A DNA stretch of 64,000 nucleotides from an uncultured Clostridia bacterium (GCA_944368155.1 CALVWW010000001.1:244738-308737), one strand, 5' to 3'. Shown: positions 16,133 through 23,181, counted from the first letter of the stretch. The notes: generated by a model from the sequence alone, not told the origin. Numbers and translations: made by a program.

Positions 16133-17020
16133 TTAAATAACCGCCCGCGGCGGGCAAGTATAGCCGCGGGCCCTATAAAAGTTTTTATTGTTGTTATTAT
16201 TATATAATAGTGTCGCGCGCGAAAAGCGCGCGGTCTGGAACTTTTGACGGCTTTTTAATGTAATTTTGAGAGGCACTTCGCGGGAGACAGCTTCCGCCTT
16301 TGCTTCGTCGATGAAAGACGTAGCGGCTCTGTTGCGGCTTAAAAGCCGCTTGTTAATGTGGTATATGCTTTTATGTGTGCGATTGACTCCGCGCTCATAT
16401 TCGGCGCGAATAACAAGTCCTGAGGCTGTCAGAGTGCTTATCGCCTTGCTAATAGTTTTTTCTGATAAACCGAGAACGGTATGTATATCCTTATAGCTGG
16501 CGGTGTACTTATTGCCCCCCTTTTTGCCGTTATCGCAATGCGTGAAGATAAGGGAGAAGATAAGGCGTTCTGCCAGAGTGAGCCGGCGCTCTATAACTTC
16601 ACCCTCTTTATTCGTGACTTTAATTTTAATACTATTGACCCAGTTTTCAAGGCGTAAAAACGTGTCGGCTTTGTTCAAGGTAGTTATGTACTCGCTTTGA
16701 CCTTTGCGCTCAATCATACCGCCGGCAATCAGGCTGCCGACGGCTCGCCCCACGCTCGATACAGATATGCCGAGGTCACGCGAGAAGCCCTCATATGTGC
16801 GGGTGCAGGTCGGTTGCTTGCCGTCTACCTTGTCGCAGGTAAAGCTGTAAATTTCGCCGCCGGCGGCAACAGCGCTCAGCGTGAAGCGCTGTATACGCTC
16901 CGCGGATTCGCCTTCTGCCGCATTAAGTTTTATCTTCTTAAACAGCACGGTCGGTATGCGCGTATATGCGCGCTTAGCCGGCAGCTCGTCCAGATTTATC
17001 GGCATTGCCAGTTGCTTCAT
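16133..17020 (-). CDS. Two-winged-helix protein, candidate phage replication initiator
   Basis: 295 aa. The N-terminus YTRIPTVLFKKIKL recalls the 'F..VP..L' opening of RepA_N-type initiators. Two helix-turn-helix units are visible: TYEGFSRDLGISVSSVGRAV (about 75-105) and YKDIHTVLGLSEKTISKAIS (about 175-205). Each is followed by a 'GxxxR' wing (GMIERKG, GLVIRAEYE). No HUH rolling-circle motif or tyrosine catalytic pattern is seen, so if it replicates the phage, the mechanism differs from M13 gpII. The C-terminus carries five Asn in a row. It could instead be a transcriptional regulator. Ribosome site AGGAAGG precedes the ATG, and the zinc-ribbon gene ends 1 nt upstream. Confidence 0.55.
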   Translation of the reverse strand: MKQLAMPINLDELPAKRAYTRIPTVLFKKIKLNAAEGESAERIQRFTLSAVAAGGEIYSFTCDKVDGKQPTCTRTYEGFSRDLGISVSSVGRAVGSLIAGGMIERKGQSEYITTLNKADTFLRLENWVNSIKIKVTNKEGEVIERRLTLAERLIFSLIFTHCDNGKKGGNKYTASYKDIHTVLGLSEKTISKAISTLTASGLVIRAEYERGVNRTHKSIYHINKRLLSRNRAATSFIDEAKAEAVSREVPLKITLKSRQKFQTARFSRATLLYNNNNNKNFYRARGYTCPPRAVI

Positions 17021-17021
17021 T

Positions 17022-17225
17022 TTAGCCTTCCTGTCTTATGATTTTAGGTCCGTATTTTCCGGTGTGGCGGTGTCCGGGTGCGCAGTGCGGGCAATAGCAG
17101 CGTTTATAATCGCGTGAGATTGCCCAGCCTTCGAGCCTGGCTGCCCTCATACTGACAAAAGTTTTAATTGCAGTTTTGCAGTCGTCGCAGACGTAAACAC
17201 GCCCGCCTTCGTTTCTGTTTATCAT
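17022..17225 (-). CDS. Small zinc-ribbon protein
   Basis: 67 aa with two CxxC knuckles, VCDDCKTAI (about residue 13-16) and CYCPHC (about 43-48), plus histidines after the second. It is a likely zinc-binding fold of unknown role, perhaps a nucleic-acid-binding or adaptor protein. AGAGGAAAT lies ahead of the ATG. It is immediately followed by the two-winged-helix gene, suggesting translational coupling. The 190 bp between this gene and the coiled-coil gene hold small hairpins (AAGGGCTTCGCCCTT; TACGCCGC/GCGGCGTA) and no gene. Confidence 0.65.
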   Translation of the reverse strand: MINRNEGGRVYVCDDCKTAIKTFVSMRAARLEGWAISRDYKRCYCPHCAPGHRHTGKYGPKIIRQEG

Positions 17226-17415
17226 TTTTTCTTATTTCCTCTGCGCCGTTATGGTTGCAACGGTTGCGACCATTCAAAAAATGCGGAAGGGCTTCGCCCT
17301 TACCCCATATTTTTCTCTGTTCTTTGCCTTCTACATTCTCCACCGCCTGCGGAGCACAACTTGTACGCCGCAGGCGGCGTATACTGTTAAGAAGGCAAAG
17401 ACCCCGCCCCGCGGG

Positions 17416-18156
17416 TCAGTCCGTGTCCTGCGGCAAGTCCATGGCTATCTGCCCCGGTAGGTTGTCCTGTCCGGGCTTTGCCTTTTGCCTTGCAGGTTCT
17501 GCCGCCGGTTGCTCGGTTTCAGGCTGCGCGGCGGCCGCCGCTTTGTTCAGCCTGTCCTGTATATACAGCGCGAGCTGCTGTATACGCTCTTCATGCTTCT
17601 TTTTGGCTCGCTTGCCTTTGGGTGCCGGCAGCCAGGAATTGAGCAGCCCGAATATGTCGTCGTCGAGGTACTTATCTTCCAACTGCGTAATCTCGCGCTC
17701 GCGGGCTGCAAAGTATTCGTCAATCTCGACCGACAGTTCGCGCAGCATAAGTTGCTTTGCGTAGTTGGGGCGCGGTGTGCGCTGCCACCAGCGTTTCGGA
17801 AGGTCTGCAGGCACAAGCTCGTTCATGAGCATTTCTGCCTTGGCGGCCGCGATTCTGCTTTGAAGTTCGGTTTCATAGTCCAGTTTATCGCTTTTCAGCT
17901 TCAGCGCGGCGTTTATACGCCTGCGTTCGAGTTTTAATTCTTTTAGTTCCTTATCGTACTGCGTGCCCAGCGTTTCTACCTTCTTATCGGTTTCAAGGCC
18001 GGAGTCGCCGTCGTTCATGGCATACTCTCGGTTATACTCTTTTAATAGGTTGTCCGTCATGGCAATGTATGCCTCAGGCGTGAGCACGGCCTCGCCCTGC
18101 TTGAGCATGTCGAACTTCTTTATAAAGTCTTCATACAGATTGCTTTTGTTCTGCAT
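17416..18156 (-). CDS. Coiled-coil phage protein of unknown function
   Basis: 246 aa from ATG 18156 (MQNKSNLYEDFIKKFDML). Highly charged and helix-rich, with a predicted coiled coil around residues 55-115 (KKVETLGTQYDKELKELKLE...). It ends with an Ala/Gln/Pro-rich tail. No membrane segment or recognisable domain. The start overlaps the 3' end of the Zot gene by 26 nt, with AAGGACAAGG as ribosome site, so it is probably translated with Zot. A role in assembly (scaffold or ATPase partner) is a guess from position. A longer reading from 18234 is possible but overlaps more of zot. Confidence 0.6.
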   Translation of the reverse strand: MQNKSNLYEDFIKKFDMLKQGEAVLTPEAYIAMTDNLLKEYNREYAMNDGDSGLETDKKVETLGTQYDKELKELKLERRRINAALKLKSDKLDYETELQSRIAAAKAEMLMNELVPADLPKRWWQRTPRPNYAKQLMLRELSVEIDEYFAAREREITQLEDKYLDDDIFGLLNSWLPAPKGKRAKKKHEERIQQLALYIQDRLNKAAAAAQPETEQPAAEPARQKAKPGQDNLPGQIAMDLPQDTD

Positions 18157-18994
18157 TGTCCTTGTCCTTCTTGTTAGACGATTCCTGCGCTTTGCGGTAT
18201 CCTGCGGGCTCGCCGCCCTTATAAAACTCCGCATTGTCCGCGCCGATGAAGCGCGCTTCTGTGCGCGTTAGGTGCTTTAAATAGCTTATGTCTTTGCCGG
18301 CGACATCTTCTGGCAGGTAGTTCTCAAAGAAGCCGAAGCTGTCGTAGCAGTCGAATATATTGCCGTCATAGGTGTAAGTTGTTTCTTTATAAGTGGCCGC
18401 GCCGGTGTTGAGGTAGTCCTCAAAGGCCAGCCAGTTGTCAAATTCCCGGCAATGCCATACTGTATGCACTATTCTGCCCAGTTTGTCGCGCGTGTGCTCC
18501 ATGAACTGCACCTCTATAAAGTGGCGGCACAGTTCGCGTATGTTCGGGTCAATGAGCCGCACACGCTGCACGTCTAAATATAGGTCCAGCCCGAAATGCC
18601 GGTGCATTTCGTAGAACCTGGATACGAAGTCGGGGAAGTTGCCCGACTTGCGGCTGTTGTAGTAACGCTGCGCTTCGCTCAGGAACACTTTGGCGTAGGG
18701 CGGCAGAAACTGCGTTTTAAGCCGCTCGTTGGCAAGGCCCATGTAGTAGCCGTTTATGTAGTACGGCTCGCAGAACTTTTTGTACCCCGCCGAAATTTTT
18801 ACTTTGAAGTCGGAGTATATAGGCGGCAGGGCCGGCGGCGTGAGAGGGTGCAGGCGTGCTTTGTTTATCTCTTCTATCTTTGCCGCACTTTTTTTGAGTA
18901 ATATTCGGCCTTCTTCCTTGTAGGTTTGGTGCAGAAAATATGTATTAAGTGAACTTTTACCTACGCCCGTCGCGCCGGAGATTATAGTTATCAT
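18131..18994 (-). CDS. zot: Zot/pI-type filamentous phage assembly ATPase
   Basis: 287 aa. Walker A is GATGVGKSS (residues 7-15) and the Walker B-like strand is AKVFLSEAQRYYNSRK (101-116). A Zot signature follows: FYEMHRHFGLDLYLDVQ at 128-143, then NIRELCRHF. Zot/pI proteins power extrusion of the ssDNA filament through the membrane. Unlike typical pI/Zot, no membrane segment follows the ATPase core, since residues 200-287 are hydrophilic. The host lacks an outer membrane, so no secretin is expected and none is present. It is the first gene after the structured intergenic region and overlaps the coiled-coil gene. Confidence 0.88.
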   Translation of the reverse strand: MITIISGATGVGKSSLNTYFLHQTYKEEGRILLKKSAAKIEEINKARLHPLTPPALPPIYSDFKVKISAGYKKFCEPYYINGYYMGLANERLKTQFLPPYAKVFLSEAQRYYNSRKSGNFPDFVSRFYEMHRHFGLDLYLDVQRVRLIDPNIRELCRHFIEVQFMEHTRDKLGRIVHTVWHCREFDNWLAFEDYLNTGAATYKETTYTYDGNIFDCYDSFGFFENYLPEDVAGKDISYLKHLTRTEARFIGADNAEFYKGGEPAGYRKAQESSNKKDKDNAEQKQSV

Positions 18995-19000
18995 AAACGA

Positions 19001-19030
19001 TTGACTTTTTAACGTTTAACGTGCTATACT
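19001..19030 (+). promoter_or_regulatory. Promoter P1 of structured RNA 1
   Basis: TTGACT (19001-19006), 18 bp, TATACT (19025-19030). The predicted start (about 19037) coincides with the first base of the 11-bp closing stem of RNA 1. Confidence 0.7.
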
Positions 19031-19036
19031 TATATC

Positions 19037-19109
19037 AAGTAACGACGGTTCAATCTGAACCGGGCTGATGCTTCTTCTTTGAAGCGTTTGGCACGTCGTT
19101 ACTTTTTTT
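19037..19109 (+). ncRNA. Structured RNA 1: three-way junction with terminator
   Basis: About 73 nt. The closing stem AAGTAACGACG/CGTCGTTACTT (19037-19047, 19094-19104) is 11 bp and perfect. Inside are GTTCA/TGAAC (19048-19052, 19056-19060) and a longer arm ending in GCTTC/GAAGC (19070-19074, 19081-19085). Seven T follow the closing stem (19103-19109). No reading frame of note. It matches no RNA family I recognise. Confidence 0.6.
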
Positions 19110-19150
19110 ATTGTCTAAATACTTTTGTTTTGCCTTAGCTCCATAATCGT

Positions 19151-19179
19151 TTGACTTTGGCTTGCAAATGTGGTATTCT
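19151..19179 (+). promoter_or_regulatory. Promoter P2 of structured RNA 2
   Basis: TTGACT (19151-19156), 17 bp, TATTCT (19174-19179); predicted start near 19186. Confidence 0.65.
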
Positions 19180-19185
19180 CTTAAT

Positions 19186-19286
19186 GACCTTGAAAGAGGA
19201 TAATTAGGCAATGGCTTTCAGCCGTTGCACCCGGCCACCTATAATGTGGCATTGAGGTAGGGGGTGAAACCTACCTTTAATTTTTG
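19186..19286 (+). ncRNA. Structured RNA 2: three tandem hairpins with terminator
   Basis: About 100 nt. Hairpin a: 8-bp stem 19208-19215/19221-19228, GCAATGGC with GCCGTTGC. Hairpin b: GCCAC/GTGGC 19234-19238/19246-19250. Hairpin c: AGGTAGG/CCTACCT 19255-19261/19270-19276, followed by TTAATTTTTGTC. The end overlaps the last codons of the Lys-rich phage gene on the other strand. Function unknown. Confidence 0.55.
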
Positions 19287-19816
19287 TCTTTTTTGTTGCC
19301 GCTCTTTTTCAGAGCGGCGATTTTTTCTTTGTTAGTTTTAGATTGTCTTGTTTCTTCCAGAACAACCTTTTTTATGTGGGTTACTTCACTCGTATTTAAA
19401 TCATAAGCCCATGGGTTCTCTTTGAATTTTTCGCCGTCAACCTTAATGGGCTTGCCTTCATTGTCCTGAGTTTCAACGAAATGCTTGAACCGCGCAGGTT
19501 TGCCGTTACCCTGCTTATAGCTCGGCAACGGACTGGTATTAGGTTGTGTGCTCGTCGTCAGTTTAACTACTGCCAGCTCGTCCTTTTTGTTGCTGTCGAT
19601 AACAACAACGCGGCGGCTTGCCTTCGGGTTCTCAGATTTGCCGCCTTTGCCTTCCGGCAAATACTTGTCCTGCGTTTTAAGCGTTCTTCCGTTCGGATAG
19701 CGGGACGAAACGTTAACCTCAGGTTTTTGGGCCAGCTTAGTAGTGTTGGGCGCAGATTTTGCATTTTTGCGTTTGGCGGTTTTATTTGCGCCGCGTTTTT
19801 TCTTTCTTTTGAACAT
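19277..19816 (-). CDS. Lysine-rich phage protein of unknown function
   Basis: 179 aa from ATG 19816 (MFKRKKKRGANKTAKRKNAK). Strongly basic and low in hydrophobics, particularly the first 40 residues, with no membrane segment. Residues about 120-150 (KPARFKHFVETQDNEGKPIKV) look like a small folded core. It is placed right after the 82-aa coat-like protein (stop 19819). A DNA-binding or virion-internal role would fit the charge, but nothing is diagnostic. The ribosome site is weak, so coupling to the upstream gene is likely. An in-frame extension to 19936 overlaps that gene and is disfavoured. Confidence 0.6.
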   Translation of the reverse strand: MFKRKKKRGANKTAKRKNAKSAPNTTKLAQKPEVNVSSRYPNGRTLKTQDKYLPEGKGGKSENPKASRRVVVIDSNKKDELAVVKLTTSTQPNTSPLPSYKQGNGKPARFKHFVETQDNEGKPIKVDGEKFKENPWAYDLNTSEVTHIKKVVLEETRQSKTNKEKIAALKKSGNKKDKN

Positions 19817-19818
19817 AA

Positions 19819-20067
19819 TTATTTGCTTTTTGCCTTTGTTTTGCCCGAGCGCTTTGCCGCGGGTGAGCTGCGGGCCTTGCCTTTGCCGGCGGGCAGGGTC
19901 TCTTTTATGCTCACAAATGCAGTGACTATTGCCCATACTGCCACAGCGACGAGCAGCGCTATAAAGAGTACCAAAAACGGCCAGGCATATGGAGAGAGAA
20001 CGTCTATATTAAGAAATATTAAATATACAGTCAACGCAAGGCCGGTGCAGAAGAAGGTTTGTAACAT
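19819..20067 (-). CDS. Small membrane protein, candidate major coat protein
   Basis: 82 aa. Order of parts: a hydrophobic N-terminal stretch (residues 3-19), the short polar NIDVLSPYAWP, a 22-residue membrane segment (about 30-52), then a 28-residue basic tail (KGKARSSPAAKRSGKTKAKS). A membrane helix followed by a positive C-terminus that faces the DNA is the plan of filamentous-phage major coat proteins. However, the first hydrophobic stretch has no clear leader-peptidase site. AAAGGAGCG precedes the ATG. A two-span accessory protein is the alternative. Confidence 0.55.
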   Translation of the reverse strand: MLQTFFCTGLALTVYLIFLNIDVLSPYAWPFLVLFIALLVAVAVWAIVTAFVSIKETLPAGKGKARSSPAAKRSGKTKAKSK

Positions 20068-20080
20068 GGCTTTCGCTCCT

Positions 20081-20680
20081 TTAAATTATAAGGCTGCCGT
20101 TCGAGGGCCCGAGCTGCACGTCATATACGGGAATAAATGTTCCGTCTGTAAAGTTTCCGGGCGAGAACGGTAGAGTCAGGCTACTGTTGCCGCTGGTTAT
20201 AACAAGGTTAAAAATGTTGAATTCAGGCGTGGCCGAAACTGTTGCCTCGCGGCCAAGGTGCGCGGATAATATCTCGTCAATGGTGCCGTACTCTATAACT
20301 ATAACGCCGCCGTCTGTCTGAGTTATTTCAAATGCTGAAGTTAAATCTTCGCCGGCGATGTCAGAATAGCGCATAATGCCGGCATCGGTTATAATTTCAA
20401 AGTCGATTTCCGGCTCAGCGGCCGTAACGGTGACTGAATAATCAGAAAAACTGATAAATTCGACAGCACTTCCGCGCGGCAAGCTAATATCGCGATTCTT
20501 TGCAATGCTTTCGCCGTTAACTTTTACAATAAATGTAGAATATGTGCCGCCGAAGCCATTAGAGAAATAGAAAGCTACAAAAATGACTATGGCGAGAATT
20601 ATTATCACTGCCAGAATAAGCAGCACTACTTTGATTATTGTAGCGGCAGTGGAGTCGCTGCTCGATTTGCGTTTTTCCAT
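20081..20680 (-). CDS. Bitopic exported phage protein (KR-SS-STAA N-terminus)
   Basis: 199 aa: N-terminal MEKRKSSSDSTAATIIK, a long hydrophobic anchor (about residues 15-40), then an extracytoplasmic beta-rich domain with no Cys. The N-terminus matches that of the next upstream protein (KRSSTSTAAK...) in spacing and charge, suggesting a shared sorting or assembly role. Ribosome site AAGGAG. A virion or host-surface component is the likeliest class, with no homologue recognised. Confidence 0.65.
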   Translation of the reverse strand: MEKRKSSSDSTAATIIKVVLLILAVIIILAIVIFVAFYFSNGFGGTYSTFIVKVNGESIAKNRDISLPRGSAVEFISFSDYSVTVTAAEPEIDFEIITDAGIMRYSDIAGEDLTSAFEITQTDGGVIVIEYGTIDEILSAHLGREATVSATPEFNIFNLVITSGNSSLTLPFSPGNFTDGTFIPVYDVQLGPSNGSLII

Positions 20681-20765
20681 ATAAACTCCTTAATTAAAAA
20701 GCGGTAGCGGCGGCGAGGGACACATGAGCAAACCCCGCGCCGCCATTGCTTTTCTGTGAGCAGAT

Positions 20766-21839
20766 TTAAATTGTAAGGTCAGGACCGAGGTCAATGTCCG
20801 TCACGCTTATGGCAAGCGTACTCGCATTGAACATTACATTTACAGTAAAAGTTCCTGAAGAGTAAGTTTCGGCGTTATATGTATAAATGTAATCAAAAGT
20901 GAGCACTGCCTGGGTGTCATCATACGAGGCGGCGCAGGCAGCAAAAGCAACGTCAAACTGTTGGGGAACCACTGTAACAAATATACCGCTGCTTGTCGCG
21001 GTTATAAATTCATTATTAGGGTTTGAAAGGTTCATTTCTACGGTAAGCGCTTCGGAGTCAAACTTAAAATTTATAGGGTCTTCCGTAAGTGTGAATCTTG
21101 AACCGTATATTCCCATTTCGTCACGTATTGCTTCAACGAACCCTTCGGTGAGGTCAATTGTTGCATCGGTAACGGTGAGCTCGCCCTGAAGAGTGCCGTC
21201 GGTATATACCGGAGTAGGAGTCAATGTATAACTTGTTTTTGAAGTGAAGTTATCCACGCCGGGCATCGATGCATTTACAGAAGATACGCGCTTGACATAG
21301 TCTGCCTGCAAAGTGCCGGAAACATCCGGATTGGATTGAGAGGTTGCGGTTACTATTATAGGTTCGCCGAAATCTTGCAGGCATTGCCAGGTGGCTGTAG
21401 TTGCACCATCGGAAGTAGGTGTAACAGTGAAATAATCTGTTACGGTTTTACCTTTTGCCCAGCTCGAATTTGCGTTTGCCCAGGCAACCGACCAATCGAG
21501 GGTTTTATATGTTGCGTTTGAAGGCGTAATAGTGGCAGTTATTGTGCCCGCCGTCTCAGCAAGCGTGGAAATGCCGTAATCTGCATAGTCCGCCGTTGCT
21601 ATCTGCGCGCTCATGAGCGATATGCCGCTCTCGGTGCCTTCAGTAACAACGGCGCCGCCGGGAATTGACGTTTCTTCGCTTTGCGTTCCCTCTTCAACGG
21701 GGCCGTCGTCTCTGAGCTGCCACCAGCCTGTGCCGAAAGACACGCCTACAAAGGTAATCATCACGGCGAGGATAAGTGCAAGCACTACCGCAACTTTGGC
21801 TGCTGTCGAGGTGCTGCTGCGTTTGTAATTGTTTGCCAT
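20766..21839 (-). CDS. Bitopic phage protein with Ig-like (BIG2-type) domain
   Basis: 357 aa. An N-terminal MANNYKRSSTSTAAKVAVVL flows into an anchor (about 13-35). A Glu/Thr-rich linker (PVEEGTQSEETSIPGG) follows. Then comes a domain around residues 100-190 with TITATITPSNATYKTLDWSVAW ... GEPIIVTATSQSNPDVSGTLQADYV, the pattern of bacterial Ig-like group 2 domains. The remainder is beta-rich. Ig-like folds on virion surfaces commonly bind carbohydrate or cell surface, and a spike or minor coat role is inferred. Ribosome site AAGGAG. It lies in the late operon. Confidence 0.68.
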   Translation of the reverse strand: MANNYKRSSTSTAAKVAVVLALILAVMITFVGVSFGTGWWQLRDDGPVEEGTQSEETSIPGGAVVTEGTESGISLMSAQIATADYADYGISTLAETAGTITATITPSNATYKTLDWSVAWANANSSWAKGKTVTDYFTVTPTSDGATTATWQCLQDFGEPIIVTATSQSNPDVSGTLQADYVKRVSSVNASMPGVDNFTSKTSYTLTPTPVYTDGTLQGELTVTDATIDLTEGFVEAIRDEMGIYGSRFTLTEDPINFKFDSEALTVEMNLSNPNNEFITATSSGIFVTVVPQQFDVAFAACAASYDDTQAVLTFDYIYTYNAETYSSGTFTVNVMFNASTLAISVTDIDLGPDLTI

Positions 21840-21920
21840 ATGTATCTCCTTGAAAATATGTATTCTTAAGCGCCGTGCGGCGGTTAAGTCGGATATTTAA
21901 AGTCAGGTGCCGCCTGCCTG

Positions 21921-22604
21921 TTATGCCTGATTGAGCAGTACGGTTATTGTTTCTCCACTTTCGGAAGTTACTACAAGCTTATAAGGATATTCAACCGCGG
22001 CGGGTACGTTCAGAACTAAATCGTCTGTTGCGCGCAGGGTTGCAAGCACGTTTTTAAGCTCAAACTTGCCAGGCTCGCACGGGATATAAAATCTGTCGGG
22101 GGAATTGACAAAGTAATCTATAAACAAGCTCGTGTAGTCGTCGTCTGAGAATGAATAATTTATGCCGCCGGCCGTGTAGGAATATGGCTCAGGTATGTTC
22201 GATACGACGTTTAGTGAAAACTCAGTGTCGCAAAGCACCTGAAACATATAGTAGCCTTCAGCGGACAAAGTAAACTCGCCGGCTTCACCCGGATAAAACT
22301 GCGCTTCGTCTCCAAATAACAGCGTAAACCCGCTTGGCTCTGATGGGGAATCGGGTTCCTCGGTTTCCCCGCCGGGGTTATCTGTTCCAGGCTCGTCCGG
22401 CTCTTCCCCGGGGTCGTCTGTTCCCGGTATGTCCTGGCCGGGTGTATTTTCGCCGGGCGTTTCGGTGCCCGGGGTATCTGTTCCCGGCGTGTCCTGGCCG
22501 GGTTGAATGAATTTGCCGCAGCCGCTTAAGGCTACTATGCCGGCGAATGCGGCCAGAACGGCGAGAGAATATGCCGCGCGGCGGAAGAGTTTTATTAACA
22601 GCAT
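21921..22604 (-). CDS. Phage-encoded lipoprotein with Pro-Gly-Thr repeat linker
   Basis: 227 aa from ATG 22604, 9 nt after AAAAGGAG. Signal peptide MLLIKLFRRAAYSLAVLAAF... ends in lipobox LSGC, predicting diacylglycerol attachment at that Cys. Then comes a roughly 50-residue linker of imperfect 5-residue units (DTPGT, ETPGE, NTPGQ and variants), and a C-terminal domain (FTLLFGDEAQFYPGEAGEFTL...). Surface lipoproteins on prophages often alter the host surface (superinfection exclusion), and repeat linkers also occur in pIII-type tips. Neither is proven. No close family recognised. Confidence 0.68.
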   Translation of the reverse strand: MLLIKLFRRAAYSLAVLAAFAGIVALSGCGKFIQPGQDTPGTDTPGTETPGENTPGQDIPGTDDPGEEPDEPGTDNPGGETEEPDSPSEPSGFTLLFGDEAQFYPGEAGEFTLSAEGYYMFQVLCDTEFSLNVVSNIPEPYSYTAGGINYSFSDDDYTSLFIDYFVNSPDRFYIPCEPGKFELKNVLATLRATDDLVLNVPAAVEYPYKLVVTSESGETITVLLNQA

Positions 22605-22797
22605 TAGTGTTCTCCTTTTTCTCCTCAATGCCCGAGGCCTGCGCCGCGCAGAAAACTGCGCAGCGCGCCTCATGGCACTTAAAGGAGGTCAACAAATGTA
22701 TGAGTAAACATTTTTTGTTCACCGCCTGCCGCCGCGCCGTAAGCAAGTTGAGAGGTGTATTTTGCGCGGCAGGTGGCGGTGAAATATGAGGGGACTG

Positions 22798-23181
22798 TCA
22801 GCGCGGTTCTTTATTGAACCGTAACGGGGAGTTACCGTTTAATATGAAATTCGATACGTCGAATTTCCGCGTGAAAAGGTTGCAGTAAATTATGTCTGTG
22901 AACGTAAGGCTTGTTTCGTTGCCTTCGCCGTCTGAGCGGAAGAATACAGCCGTGCCGCAGATTATGTCGAAGCCCGCCGCGCTGTATGTGGGAATAACGA
23001 AGTTCGGCGCAAGTTTGATAAGCTTGCCCTCTTCGTGTATGTAGCAGGCCAGACTGTCGGTAATATACAGTGCCTCTATATGCCCGCCGACGATTGAACG
23101 GAAGCCTTCGAGCGTGTTTTCTATCTCGCGCACCTCGGCGGGCTTCCCGGGTTCTTTTACCAGAACTCTTATCCTATTCAT
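22798..23181 (-). CDS. DUF3846 domain protein
   Basis: 127 aa. The opening MNRIRVLVKEPGKPAEVREIENTLEGFRSIVGG, with a central GTAVFFRSDGEGNETSLT, is the DUF3846 layout, found in many phages and conjugative elements of Firmicutes; the function is unestablished. The ATG at 23181 follows a perfect GGAGG by 7 nt and overlaps the end of the 53-aa gene by 8 nt. An in-frame ATG at 23205 lies further inside that gene and has no ribosome site. The 193 bp downstream hold GC-rich inverted repeats. Confidence 0.8.
   Translation of the reverse strand: MNRIRVLVKEPGKPAEVREIENTLEGFRSIVGGHIEALYITDSLACYIHEEGKLIKLAPNFVIPTYSAAGFDIICGTAVFFRSDGEGNETSLTFTDIIYCNLFTRKFDVSNFILNGNSPLRFNKEPR

Larger units (their letters stand above)
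18995..19276. other. Phage intergenic region: candidate complementary-strand origin / packaging signal
   Basis: 282 bp without a gene on the phage's coding strand. It holds two plus-strand promoters (19001-19030 and 19151-19179), each leading into a folded RNA with a terminator. All phage genes here run on the minus strand. A plus-strand transcript would therefore be complementary to the presumed viral strand, as are the primer RNAs that start second-strand synthesis in M13-like phages. Confidence 0.6.

Noticed and set aside
16180..16205. Asn repeat at the end of the replication-type protein as an assembly error
   Set aside because: The run is short, the frame continues to a normal stop, and AT-rich triplet runs of this size are common; I kept the gene as read.
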